A stretch of DNA of 34,430 nucleotides from Chaetoceros tenuissimus (taxonomy: Eukaryota > Bacillariophyta > Thalassiosirophyceae > Chaetocerotales > Chaetocerotaceae): the NCBI GenBank assembly GCA_021927905.1, contig BLLK01000012.1, positions 1-34,430 of the forward strand. Direction: 5' to 3'. Position numbers and translations under genes: made by a program. How positions within the stretch are numbered: the first letter of the stretch is position 1; the number at the start of each line of letters is the position of its first letter. Shown piece after piece: positions 1-10,300 of this stretch. The notes below the pieces were generated by a model. That model was not told the origin of the DNA. It was given only the letters and a program-made list of their open reading frames with translations, and made no database searches.

Positions 1-177
1 GTTCACGTAGGACGTAGAACCAACTTGCCACGAACGCTGGAGTCCTAAGAACTTATCTACGTATGGACGAGGTAGCTGACTTTGCTAGATGAGGAAATAC
101 CACGTATTTCAGTAGAAGGTTCACAAAATAGGTTACACAACTTGTTGTATTGGATTTTCATTATCACTTTTCGAAAT

Positions 178-201
178 CTACTGGTCGCCACAAGACCGCC
201 G
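178..201 (+). repeat. Left terminal inverted repeat of the transposon
   Basis: This 24-bp end is the exact reverse complement of 4147-4170. Its inner edge runs into a perfect 18-bp palindrome, AAGACCGCCGGCGGTCTT, at 192-209. The left end could therefore form its own hairpin; the right end cannot form the same one. Confidence 0.85.
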
Positions 202-422
202 GCGGTCTTCCACGAATTTTTCCCGCAAATTTTGAGAACACACAATCACCACACACAAACACTCAATACATAAAGGAACACTTCCTCTCTCTTCCGTTCC
301 ATCAATCAACACACAATCACATTCAAAAAGAAAAACAAATGAAATGTTCCTAATTTGACTCTACTTAATGGGGCGATGGGCTTCACCGGTAACAAATGCT
401 ACAGCGCTAGTAATTTTAAAAG
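202..422. other. Transposon interior, left non-coding margin
   Basis: This 220-bp stretch lies between the left TIR and the transposase stop codon. It should hold the 3' untranslated region of the transposase. It is rich in CA and CT, much like a diatom 5' leader in plus orientation, but the only ATG following (about 339) opens a four-codon frame. I see no gene in it. Confidence 0.5.
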
Positions 423-3400
423 CTAGTTGCTATTGTGACTACCGACTGCTGCTTCGAAGCCTCCTGACTGCGATTTATTATCAATCACGCTAATACACAA
501 CTCATATGCAAGTTCAAACAAGTAAGCTACAAGCATCAGCTGTGTTTCCTTTTTTGTGATTTCCCTTTCTCTTTTCTTACAATACTCATCAATCCAGTCT
601 TTGATGTCATGACTCCATTGGAAGAGACCGTCGTTCATGTCTATGATATCTCTAACAAATTCCGGATCAAAACTCAGACCACAATATTGATTCAAGTCTT
701 GAAAAGTTCCTTCTCTACAATCAGAAACTACATCTTTATCAGCATATGCCATGTAAAATGGACTTTGTAAGTCACGTGATGCCTTAGCATGCTCTTTATC
801 TCTCGACCCGAACGTTGTCTTTCCATTTCCCCCAGCCTTTCCACTACGAACCCATTTCCCCGACTCACGGTCATAATACAAATAGCATCCATGTAGATTC
901 ATGTAGCTATCATCTCTGGCATTACAAAATATAGATGTGGTGGAAGTGCATGGATTACCAAGAACAGTTGTACTTCTTGTCACGAACTGGTTTCTCAAAT
1001 CTTTTTTCGTGTGAGAAGCCAACGTAATAGCAGCACATATTCTCGGTAAGTTTCGTTCTGCCCATACAAAGCACGCATGTTCACGCTTTTTCTCCATGCT
1101 ATGGGTTATGAAATGCATATCAAATCTTGTCTGTAATATGGTTAACAGTACATCCGCATCCTTCTTTATACTGTCAGCCACTTCTTCTTCCACTTCAATT
1201 CTTCTGACACCTTTTATATTTTCAAAGAACTTTTTCCGCCAACTTAAGTCGTTCAGATATTCAGATGGCATCTTTTGATGAAGACTGATGGGAACTGCAT
1301 CTCCATCTATATTTGCATCGGTTAAATCTACAGTGTCACTATCGCTATCACTTTCGCTGTCATCGGGTTGAATATCAAGTGTTGGAACGTACAGAATTTG
1401 AGGCTTCTTCAGCAATTGTTTTACATATGCTACAACTTCACTCTTTTTAGTTGGCAATCTCTTAATTTTGGAAATATCATCAAAAGAATAATCACGAACA
1501 ACTCCAAACGATAGTAAAATATCCTTAGTCAAAACATCAAGAACAATGTTTAGCACAGTGTCTGATATATCGTCCGTCTCAGCAAAGTTTATCAAAACAA
1601 TGTTTGAATCTGAATTTGCTTTGCATAATGCCTTCCAATGCTTCTTCAAGGAATTAGTATCATTTGCTTGAATGGATGCCGCAGTTTTTTCGTTAGTTCG
1701 TAGATCCATGATTATCCGTGAAATGTACTGTGCTGCAACTTCATTCTTTTCAACGTACTGTCTTGCTTTGGTTCTGAGCTGCATATTCTTTCGATCAACT
1801 TTTTCTTGTATCGCCTCTTTAATTCTCAAACGCTGTTGTATTTGCCAAGAATGATTGAGCGTTTTTGCACGCTGTCTAGACTCTGACTCCGTATCACGAT
1901 TCACTCTTCGATTTTCGTCGTCATAAATATCCACTGGAAAACCCAACTCATCAAATTTCGCTTCTGACACAAAACCCTTCTCTTGCCATTCGTCCTGTAG
2001 TTCCACAAATGATTCATCAATCAATTCCACCATTTCTTTTGGAACTTCTCTTCCACACGTAGCTAAAAGTGCATTCAAATCAGGCCACTTGTTCTCCTTG
2101 TTGTCAATAAAACCAACTTTGACCATTCCTTCAATAAGCGATTCCCTTTTCGCTGATTGCCCAAAGGCCTCGCTGAAACATATAAGAAATTCTACGACAT
2201 CATTCTTCATTCCCAATAAGTCAAGGCCATAATTTTCTTCCGCTAGTTCAAGCACGCTTTTGAAGGTCTTTACCTTCATCTCATTCTCTTTCATGTTGAA
2301 TTGTTGAGTAAACTTTGTTTGTACTAGTTTTCTCTGTGATCTGAATGTATCTGTTACATCACAAGGCTGTTCTACTGAAGAACGTGCTGGGTTATGTTTA
2401 TTTGCTGTGATCTTCAATCTATTATACAACCGTGTCATTTCATCCGTTGTTGTATTCATTAATTGAGGTATCCCACCATCCATGTATGACACTGCAGTAA
2501 ATTCATTTGGAATATTTCTATCACATTTCATTCCCAATTTTTGGCGAAGCATTTTAACATGTGGTATCAAAACCGTACGATGATAAATATCATAAATCTT
2601 CGACTCTTCCGTGCCCTGACGAACACATACAAGATAACCTTCGTTTTCATTCCGTACATCCTGTGAGCTGCCAATACACAATCCGGGAAATTGAAGAAGT
2701 ACAATTCCATCGGGGCATTTTTCGCTTGGTAACTGTCTTTCATTTAGATGAAGCAGCTGTAGAAAAATTGGCGCTGAATGGCCTGTTCCATTCATAGTCT
2801 GTGTATAGCGCATTGTCAACCCAGTCTTAAACCCTCCGCCAGTATTTTTCCTGTCGGATGTGAAGTAAGAGCTATTTTTCTTCTGTGATGCAGATCTATT
2901 CTGAACCGAAATATTCCAGGTATTGCTGTCATTATTATTGAGTGATTTTGACGCAAAAATTGCTGAATCGTCCGTCGAGAAAAGAAGCTGTGGTTTGACA
3001 ACTTGAAGTGCAGCATCATCATGATATTTGCTGACTAAGTTATAAAGTAATTTAGCACCATCAGACGCAGATTCAATAGAGCCATCTCCAATACCATTCT
3101 CACAAATGATGAAATGAGTGCCTGCAACCACATGAATAAGAGCAGGCAAAGGTCTAATAGATATCTCTGCTGATTGTCTAGATTCTGTTTTCAAACGGAC
3201 TTTGACTCGACCCTCGAAAATCTGCTTCAGTGCATTGATAAGACGCAGAATGGTAGATCTAGAAACTGTCCTGCTAGAAGTTGCTACTTCTTGTACACTT
3301 TTGGCTATGTCATCTGGCGATACTGTGATCCCATCGCCGTTGGTAGCTCCTTTCTTCTCTACCACATCAGTTACTACATCCTTCAGATAGGCTACCCGGG

Positions 3401-4040
3401 TCTTACCCTTTCCAAATAATCTTGGTAATTGCAAACCTTTTCGAAAGTTGTGGAAATGTTCTCTAATTGTACGTTCTTTGATATGAACAAAATTCTCTCT
3501 GATCATTCTCGCTTTGACACGAACACGAAAAGGAGTCGGAATGATGTCAAGTGCCTTGCACATTGAGGTAGGATTCCTATACGCTGTTCCATTGGTAGGC
3601 TTTTGAAAATCCGGAGTTACAACTACCTGACTCTCTTTCTTGTTTCTCTTTTTCTCTTGTGGTCTCTTGTGTTTTGCTTTTGACTGCTTTGGAGCAGGAG
3701 ATGAAAAATCAAGTGATTGTACTGCAAACGTTCCATCCTCTTGCAGTTCACCAAACTCGTCTTTAAAGATATTATGAGAATGTTTCAAATCTCCAAGACC
3801 AGATACTTTAGACAATTCTTCCTGAGCTGATGTGAGTTTTTCTGTTGCTACTATATAGTGCTTCTTTGCGTCACGTTGAAGAGATTGTTTTGTCTTCATG
3901 CTGATCTTTCTTTTCTTCGTGTCAGCTAGTTGACAAGTGATGCCATAAAGTGCTTCTACATCCCTCTTCGCTGACTCAGCTCTACTATATACATTTCTGG
4001 TGAGTATGTATTTTTGACTGTGATTTTGGATATTAGGCAT
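423..4040 (-). CDS. Pogo/Tc1-like DDE transposase with long C-terminal extension
   Basis: This 1205-residue frame fills the transposon and probably catalyses its cut-and-paste movement. The first third is basic, with a helix-turn-helix-like stretch near residues 246-272. A DDE_1/pogo-like core is suggested by three motifs in order: STDDSAIF (D357), VSYMDGG (D521) and SSVEQPCDV (D561). The last resembles the H-x-LQPLDV box of pogo/jerky-type transposases. The spacing between the first two acids (about 164 residues) is longer than usual, so the triad is my inference. The remaining 600 or so residues are unusual: an acidic Ser/Asp run near 885-905, and at about 1051-1085 a GCY...VRSGKA...R-D-K-E-H pattern reminiscent of GIY-YIG nucleases. 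The ATG at 4040 follows a short leader of about 130 bp inside the right TIR. There are no stops or frameshifts. Confidence 0.75.
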   Translation of the reverse strand: MPNIQNHSQKYILTRNVYSRAESAKRDVEALYGITCQLADTKKRKISMKTKQSLQRDAKKHYIVATEKLTSAQEELSKVSGLGDLKHSHNIFKDEFGELQEDGTFAVQSLDFSSPAPKQSKAKHKRPQEKKRNKKESQVVVTPDFQKPTNGTAYRNPTSMCKALDIIPTPFRVRVKARMIRENFVHIKERTIREHFHNFRKGLQLPRLFGKGKTRVAYLKDVVTDVVEKKGATNGDGITVSPDDIAKSVQEVATSSRTVSRSTILRLINALKQIFEGRVKVRLKTESRQSAEISIRPLPALIHVVAGTHFIICENGIGDGSIESASDGAKLLYNLVSKYHDDAALQVVKPQLLFSTDDSAIFASKSLNNNDSNTWNISVQNRSASQKKNSSYFTSDRKNTGGGFKTGLTMRYTQTMNGTGHSAPIFLQLLHLNERQLPSEKCPDGIVLLQFPGLCIGSSQDVRNENEGYLVCVRQGTEESKIYDIYHRTVLIPHVKMLRQKLGMKCDRNIPNEFTAVSYMDGGIPQLMNTTTDEMTRLYNRLKITANKHNPARSSVEQPCDVTDTFRSQRKLVQTKFTQQFNMKENEMKVKTFKSVLELAEENYGLDLLGMKNDVVEFLICFSEAFGQSAKRESLIEGMVKVGFIDNKENKWPDLNALLATCGREVPKEMVELIDESFVELQDEWQEKGFVSEAKFDELGFPVDIYDDENRRVNRDTESESRQRAKTLNHSWQIQQRLRIKEAIQEKVDRKNMQLRTKARQYVEKNEVAAQYISRIIMDLRTNEKTAASIQANDTNSLKKHWKALCKANSDSNIVLINFAETDDISDTVLNIVLDVLTKDILLSFGVVRDYSFDDISKIKRLPTKKSEVVAYVKQLLKKPQILYVPTLDIQPDDSESDSDSDTVDLTDANIDGDAVPISLHQKMPSEYLNDLSWRKKFFENIKGVRRIEVEEEVADSIKKDADVLLTILQTRFDMHFITHSMEKKREHACFVWAERNLPRICAAITLASHTKKDLRNQFVTRSTTVLGNPCTSTTSIFCNARDDSYMNLHGCYLYYDRESGKWVRSGKAGGNGKTTFGSRDKEHAKASRDLQSPFYMAYADKDVVSDCREGTFQDLNQYCGLSFDPEFVRDIIDMNDGLFQWSHDIKDWIDEYCKKREREITKKETQLMLVAYLFELAYELCISVIDNKSQSGGFEAAVGSHNSN

Positions 4041-4128
4041 GGTTATTCATGTTGTAGTTGTTGTGTCGATGGTGATGATAATGTGTGGTTTGTGTCAAAA
4101 ATGAGGAGAGAAATTTGAGGTGCGCGAG

Positions 4129-4170
4129 CGGCGGTCTTGTGAAGCGCGGCGGTCTTGTGGCGACCAGTAG
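4129..4170 (-). repeat. Right terminal inverted repeat with a tandem subterminal copy
   Basis: Positions 4147-4170 mirror the left TIR. Just inside, the core GCGGCGGTCTTGTG occurs twice in direct orientation, near 4129 and again near 4146. The right end thus has two copies of a probable transposase-binding core, while the left end has a palindrome of the same core. Confidence 0.75.
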
Positions 4171-4171
4171 A

Positions 4172-5914
4172 AATCCATTTGAGTTTTATCAGCATGAAAA
4201 CCTACTTCCTAGCACGGTCTCCTCCTGGTTTGGTGTTTGAAATCTCAACATGTAAATAATAAAAGCTCGTTTTAATTAAAAAAAGTTTTGTATTATCACT
4301 GGTGTGCTTCGCACTTACTCAAAATGCAAAAAAGGTGAGAAGGAATCGCACATTTTTTGTATTTGTTGGGCTATGCCACGCATACACATTTCGGCAAGCG
4401 AAAGTGTAATGCGTGGCTGATTCTTTTCAATAAAATAATTTTGCAAAAGTTGAGTGAATGAGCGATTCAAGTGATATGAATATATGAAGAAGAATCCAAT
4501 CTAACAACGTACGTAGTCCTACTTAGACTAAAATCAATAGCCAATACAAATGCCTCTATCCATGATGACATAATGAACAATTTTCTCTTCAACCATTAAA
4601 AATTTTCCCTTGTTGAGAGATAGTAAATGCAATTTGAAATGACTGTACTGAATTTGTCTTTTTCAGTTTTCAGTGCTACTTTTCAGAGAAACTTTTTCAT
4701 CATCAAATTGAATCTGGGTCAGTTCCTATTTTCAAAGAAACATAGCATTATTCAAGGATCTCAAGGTAGAGTCGAGTTGACTGTTTTGAACAGCAGATTG
4801 GTGCTTTTTTGCGCTAATTATTTGCAATCAACATTTGAAAAGAGAACGGCGTGAAAAGGAAGACGTACAGCTTGTGATGGCCGTGATTGTGTGCTCCGAA
4901 ATATTTTAGTAAAAATCGTTTTCTTTTCAACAAAATGAAAGAAATATTCATTTTGGCTGCGCACATGGATTGAATGTATTTAGGAGATAGATCGCTAGAT
5001 CTAATCAATATACATGAAGGTGTTGATTGTTATATTCAATTGGAGATACCATCCATTACTTTTTTCGTGGTCTTTGTTTTTGTTGTACAAGCTGGTGTGA
5101 GTCTGATCTCAAAAGAACTGACAATTGTGAGTAGGAGTAGGTTAGCAAGTTTGGCCATCATGCATTGATCTAGTGTGGTACTCGCTCCTCTTACATGCTC
5201 AATCTTGTCTCTTAGTTCTCGACATTGTAAAATAAAGGTGTTGATATGTTTTATGTAATACCGTTTCTGATAAGTTATGGTATGGTTTGGTTAGTTATTG
5301 TGTTCTATTAGTTGTTGGTTTTGTACATATTCATAATAAGAAAGGTACCTATTGTATCTGTAATGTGTTGCTGCAGTTTCATGAAGTTGCTGTTATGTTT
5401 GTTCCTGTTTGTTCGTTGACCGATAAAAAACGGAAAAGTAGAAAGTATGGTAGATAAAACAGCTATGGTGATGTTTGGCTAGTAATTATTTAATAGTTGA
5501 TTAGCTGATTGACAGGTGTCATGTAATAACGGTGGGTTTTGGTTCGGAAATTCAAATCGTACAGACCCCGAAATTTGGGCAAAAATTCCATGCTTGTTGC
5601 TCGCAAGAAAAGGGAAGAGGAGAGGGAAAGGAAAAGAGAAAAAGCGTCGCAGACGAAAGAGGAAAAAGGAAAAAAGAAAGGAGAATTTTCATTTGTCATT
5701 GTTCGATGAAGCTATCTCTTGGATCGATAGATGAACGACCAGCCAAATGAAAATCATTAAAGATACGTAAGGTAAACTTTTAACTTTATGAAGTATTTTC
5801 ATTCAAGAGAGCAATACACCTCGTCCTATTATTTGTCGCTTTGCAATTAAGATAAAAACAGTTCGGATTTGCAAAGCTTCTGATATGAGCCCTTCTTTTC
5901 AATTTTTCAAAATG
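4172..5914. other. Non-coding AT-rich region right of the transposon
   Basis: About 1.7 kb with only short frames lacking protein-like composition. It contains a long hairpin at 4375-4417 and a polypurine tract at about 5608-5696. That tract opens short Lys/Arg-rich frames on the plus strand and Phe/Ser-rich frames on the minus strand, which reflect base composition. I see no gene, tRNA or recognisable element. Confidence 0.6.
4375..4417. repeat. Long imperfect hairpin
   Basis: The left arm GCCACGCATACACATTTCG pairs with the right arm CGAAAGTGTAATGCGTGGC at 4399-4417. About 18 pairs form, with one single-base bulge on each side and a 5-nt loop (GCAAG). No poly-T run follows directly and no gene ends nearby, so a terminator role is not indicated. 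Confidence 0.75.
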
Positions 5915-5921
5915 TTATGCC

Positions 5922-6649
5922 TTATTCTTCCAATAACTTGCACCTTCTTGAGTATTTTTTTGTACAGGTATCCCCATGCTTTTGTACACATCCTGCAGTG
6001 TCGCAAGTCTTCTGTTTCTTCCTTTGTATTTGCTGCGTAGTACCAAGTTCTGTGATATTAGCAGTTGTACTTCTACGAGGATTCGGTAAATCCCTTGCAC
6101 GCACAGGGTTTCTATATTCATCATTAAAAGGTAAATTCTGCTGAAGGTTGGGAGCATACTCGACATCCAACATCCGATAATAGGGCTCTTGCCTCTTCAT
6201 TATTCATGGCGTCTTCCGTGCTCCTGAGCTTCTTGTAGTTCTTATATTTTCGGATAAGATGCACTACCTGCTTCTTGAAAATTCCAATACAGCCTTGAGT
6301 CTTTCATATAGCATAACTGGTTCTGGAATTCTTCTCCGAACACGTTGTGCTACAAATTTGAAGTTAAACGCTAGCACACTGTTTATTTGATGTTACACGT
6401 AATGCTGCTTTCACCTGACGGAGATCTTCTGGATTGAGCACGAAGATAGCAGCGAATCGCATGAAAAAAAGATGGTTTAAAATCATGATGCTTGGGAACC
6501 TTTATTCGATCCATGACATGAAACGCATCTCCTAATACTCGAGGAGGAGTCAGGGCTACTTCTTCGACTTGATGAGTATTTTGCTGTTGAACAGCTCCAT
6601 CGTTGCTATCAGTCAACCGTTGAGGAGCGAAATAGTTTCGTATATTCAT
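5922..6649 (-). pseudogene. Decayed gene, at least three frame breaks
   Basis: Successive fragments in different minus-strand frames read as one ancestral protein. It starts at the ATG at 6649 and runs through GDAFHVMDRIKVPKHH, then after a break near 6460 RFAAIFVLNPEDLRQVKAAL, then after a stop near 6368 and another shift FKFVAQRVRRRIPEPVMLYE. A final piece from about 6200 has a Cys-containing tail (CDTAGC). The order D-x-FH-x-MDR...HH, then IFVLNPED, then RVRR-x-IP resembles an uncharacterised algal protein family that I recall only loosely, possibly of RNase H/exonuclease fold. That family link is recollection, not something shown here. The shifts cannot be explained by normal introns, since no GT-AG pair of suitable size sits at the breaks. 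Confidence 0.6.
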
Positions 6650-6826
6650 TATCAGTGTTTGTACGTTTGTAGAGAGGGATTACATTCAATTGAAATATAT
6701 GTGCATGAATGAATGTATGAAATAAATGTATCGCGGCGAGTACAATAATGAGAGGTAGTACTACGTACGTACTTGCTGGTGTGTTAGGTCAAGGGTTATA
6801 GGTGTTTTATTTTTTACGGAGAATCC

Positions 6827-6981
6827 AAAATTCTATTAGAGTCAACATTAGAGTCAAAATAACGCGTGGAGCTCCTAACTGTGGTTGACTCTAAAGGGAC
6901 TTCTGGACTCTAATGTCAATTTTGAGTAAAAATGGGTCGAACCGGCCTCTAAGTGCCCCGCGTAAAATCTATTAGAGTCAA
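6827..6981. repeat. Cluster of TTAGAGTC direct and inverted repeats
   Basis: The octamer TTAGAGTC occurs at 6836-6843, 6848-6855 and 6972-6979, and its complement GACTCTAA at 6887-6894 and 6906-6913. TTAGAGTCAAC (6836-6846) is exactly inverted at 6884-6894, and CATTAGAGTC (6846-6855) at 6906-6915. The outer edges, 6827-6845 and 6964-6981, are near-identical direct repeats. This resembles a small non-autonomous element or a nested repeat, about 155 bp long. Confidence 0.6.
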
Positions 6982-7383
6982 GGCAACAAATATGGCGCCC
7001 TCGCCGAAATTTGCAAGTTATGTAGTTTTTTGATTTTAGATGCGCGATCAGGACCCTCCCCCATCGCGCGGGGGTGTAATGATGGCGGTAGTGCTGAGGC
7101 GCAGGCCGTGAAACGAGAAAAATTATTTTTGCAAAAATGATGAATCATAATTATGTCTTCTAGAGCTAGCAGAAGAATAGAATACAATTGCATACATTTA
7201 TAAATTACATAATATGAATATATTTGAGCGTAAGTTTTTATTAAATTATTTTGTACATTATAAAATCTTGACATTGAACTTATCCATTTTTTCTCTAAGA
7301 TTCAGTTCAACCTCTCTTGATCATTCTTACACACTTTGATTTTAATTCCGAAGAATATCTCCAAGTGTTAATTCCAAAAACAT
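6982..7383. other. Intergenic region, 3' side of the PSxPS gene
   Basis: About 400 bp with no convincing gene. A GC-rich patch at 7040-7110 includes CCCCCATCGCGCGGGGG, which can form a short stem. The rest is AT-rich and probably includes the 3' untranslated region of the gene ending at 7384. Confidence 0.45.
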
Positions 7384-10300
7384 CTAGATACTAAGATAAT
7401 ATGAACACTCGTCTGCACAAGGGTCTCCTCTACATGCCAGACCATTCCAATCGTTAAGAGTTGATTCAACTTTAGCGGTAGTACTAAAGTCTGGTGTTAT
7501 GCCTGGAGCTTCAATAGCGCATTCATCAATCATGCATTGTCTACATGCATCGCAAACTGTACTACCTATATCCAAAGCCATATCATTTGATCTACAAACC
7601 TTAAATCCAAGAATTCCTGAATCTGAACAATCATTACCTCTTTTTGGAAAACAAATACAGCCCCCATTCACTTCGGCAGTCAAGCAAGATTGATTTGAAT
7701 TACCAATTTGCTCATTTCCCTGACAGACATTACTAGCTCCAGATCCACTTAGAGAAGGAACTCCACCAAAAGAATCTGTCGAACACTCTTTGTTAACAGA
7801 ATTATTGGAATCAACACAATTATTCTGACTATTTGGCTCGCAACATGGATCTCCAGAAAAATCATAAAAACCGCAATTGCTAAAAAGAATTAGAAACATG
7901 AAATTGAAACCAAGATTGTTCTAAAAAACACTTACCATTGCACACAAGAAAATTGACCAAAAGTAGTTGAATTAGTATCAATGTCTTCTTGGCAATCAGA
8001 AGTAGGTGAACAACCATCACAAGGATTAGTGGACCCACATTTGCCAGGTGGAACTCCGTCGCATAAAGGATTGGGATCATCAGGAGGATTAAAAACAGGA
8101 AAACAATCTTCAACATACAAAGGGTCATTAGGATCAGTAATTGAAATATCACAATAATTCTCGAAACTAGGATTTGAAGATGGCATTGATGACTCTGATG
8201 GTACGTCTGACAAAATATCTGATGGCATCAATGACATTGATGGGACAGATGACGGAATATCTGATGGCATCACTTGGTTGATCTGAAGGGACATCTGACG
8301 GAATATCTGATGGCATCGATGACGGAACAGAACTTGGTTGATCAGATGGTACGTCTGACGGAATATCTGATGGCATCGATGACGGAAGCTTGCTGGGTTG
8401 ATCGGATGGAATATCTGACGGAATATCTGACGGAATATCTGATGGTACAGATGACGGAAGCAAACTTGGTTGATCCGATGGTACGTCTGACGGAATATCT
8501 GATGGCATCGATGACGGAAGCAAACTTGGTTGATCAGATGGAATGTCTGACGGAATATCTGATGGCATCGATGACGGAAGCAAACTTGGTTGATCAGATG
8601 GTATGTCTGACGGAATATCTGATGGCATCGATGACGGAAGCAAACTTGGTTGATCAGATTGTATGTCTGACGGAATATCTGATGGCATCGATGACGGAAG
8701 CAAACTTGGTTGATCAGATGGTACGTCTGACGGAATATCTGATGGCATCGATGACGGAAGCAAACTTGGTTGATCAGATGGAATGTCGCTCGGAATATCT
8801 GATGGCATCGATGACGGAAGCAAACTTGGTTGATCAGATGGAATGTCGCTCGGAATATCTGATGGCATCGATGACGGAAGCAAACTTGGTTGATCAGATG
8901 GAATGTCGCTCGGAATATCTGATGGCATCGATGACGGAAGCAAACTTGGTTGTGCAGATGGAATGTCGCTCGGAATATCTGATGGCATCGATGACGGAAG
9001 CAAACTTGGTTGAGCAGATGGTACGTCTGACGGAATATCTGATGGCATCGATGACGGAAGCAAACTTGGTTGATCAGATGGTACGTCTGACGGAATATCT
9101 GATGGCATCGATGACGGAAGCAAACTTGGTTGATCAGATGGTACGTCTGACGGAATATCTGATGGCATCGATGACGGAAGTGAAGATGGTTGATCAGATG
9201 GTATGCCTGACGGAATATCTGATGGCATCGATGACGGAAGCAAACTTGGTTGATCAGATGGTACGTCTGACGGAATATCTGATGGCATCGATGACGGAAG
9301 TGAAGATGGTTGATCAGATGGTACGTCTGACGGAATATCTGATGGCATCAATGACGGAAGCAAACTTGGTTGATCAGATGGTACGTCTGACGGAATATCT
9401 GATGGCATCGATGACGGAAGCAAACTTGGTTGATCAGATGGTATGTCTCACGGAATATCTGATGGCATCGATGACGGAAGCAAACTTGGTTGATCAGATG
9501 GAATGTCGCTCGGAATATCTGATGGCATCGATGACGGAAGCAAACTTGGTTGATCAGATGGAATGTCTGACGGAATATCTGATGGCATCGATGACGGAAG
9601 CAAACTTGGTTGATCAGATGGAATGTCGCTCGGAATATCTGATGGCATCGATGACGGAAGCAAACTTGGTTGTGCAGATGGAATGTCGCTCGGAATATCT
9701 GATGGCATCGATGACGGAAGCAAACTTGGTTGAGCAGATGGTACGTCTGACGGAATATCTGATGGCATCGATGACGGAAGCAAACTTGGTTGATCAGATG
9801 GAATGTCGCTCGGAATATCTGATGGCATCGATGACGGAAGCAAACTTGGTTGATCAGATGGAATGTCGCTCGGAATATCTGATGGCATCGATGACGGAAG
9901 CAAACTTGGTTGATCAGATGGAATGTCGCTCGGAATATCTGATGGCATCGATGACGGAAGCAAACTTGGTTGTGCAGATGGAATGTCGCTCGGAATATCT
10001 GATGGCATCGATGACGGAAGCAAACTTGGTTGAGCAGATGGTACGTCTGACGGAATATCTGATGGCATCGATGACGGAAGCAAACTTGGTTGATCAGATG
10101 GTACGTCTGACGGAATATCTGATGGCATCGATGACGGAAGCAAACTTGGTTGATCAGATGGTACGTCTGACGGAATATCTGATGGCGTCGATGACGGAAG
10201 CAAACTTGGTTGATCAGATGGAATGTCGCTCGGAATATCTGATGGCATCGATGACGGAAGCAAACTTGGTTGATCAGATGGAATGTCGCTCGGAATATCT

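Larger units (their letters stand above)
178..4170. mobile_element. Complete DNA transposon with TIRs, transposase gene inside
   Basis: The two ends carry a perfect 24-bp inverted repeat (178-201 and 4147-4170) beginning CTACTGGTCGCC. Between them lies one long transposase-like gene and nothing else that looks coding. Two boundary readings fit. With ends at 178 and 4170 the flanks are a 4-bp direct repeat AAAT (174-177 and 4171-4174). With ends at 181 and 4167 the flanks are TA (179-180 and 4168-4169), which is the target duplication expected of the Tc1/mariner/pogo superfamily. The transposase motifs favour that superfamily, so the TA reading is attractive. The perfect TIRs and the unbroken 1205-codon frame suggest a young and possibly autonomous copy. 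Confidence 0.82.

Noticed and set aside
57-353. Short frames at the left edge, including one ending at 353
   Set aside because: They cross the transposon's left TIR and show no protein features.
5490-5750. Lys/Arg-rich plus-strand frames and a Phe/Ser-rich minus-strand frame
   Set aside because: They arise from a polypurine tract (about 5608-5696), overlap each other and lack any motif.
7040-7110. GC-rich patch as a tRNA or structured RNA
   Set aside because: Only a 5-bp stem is visible; there is no cloverleaf, no T-loop motif and no anticodon stem.
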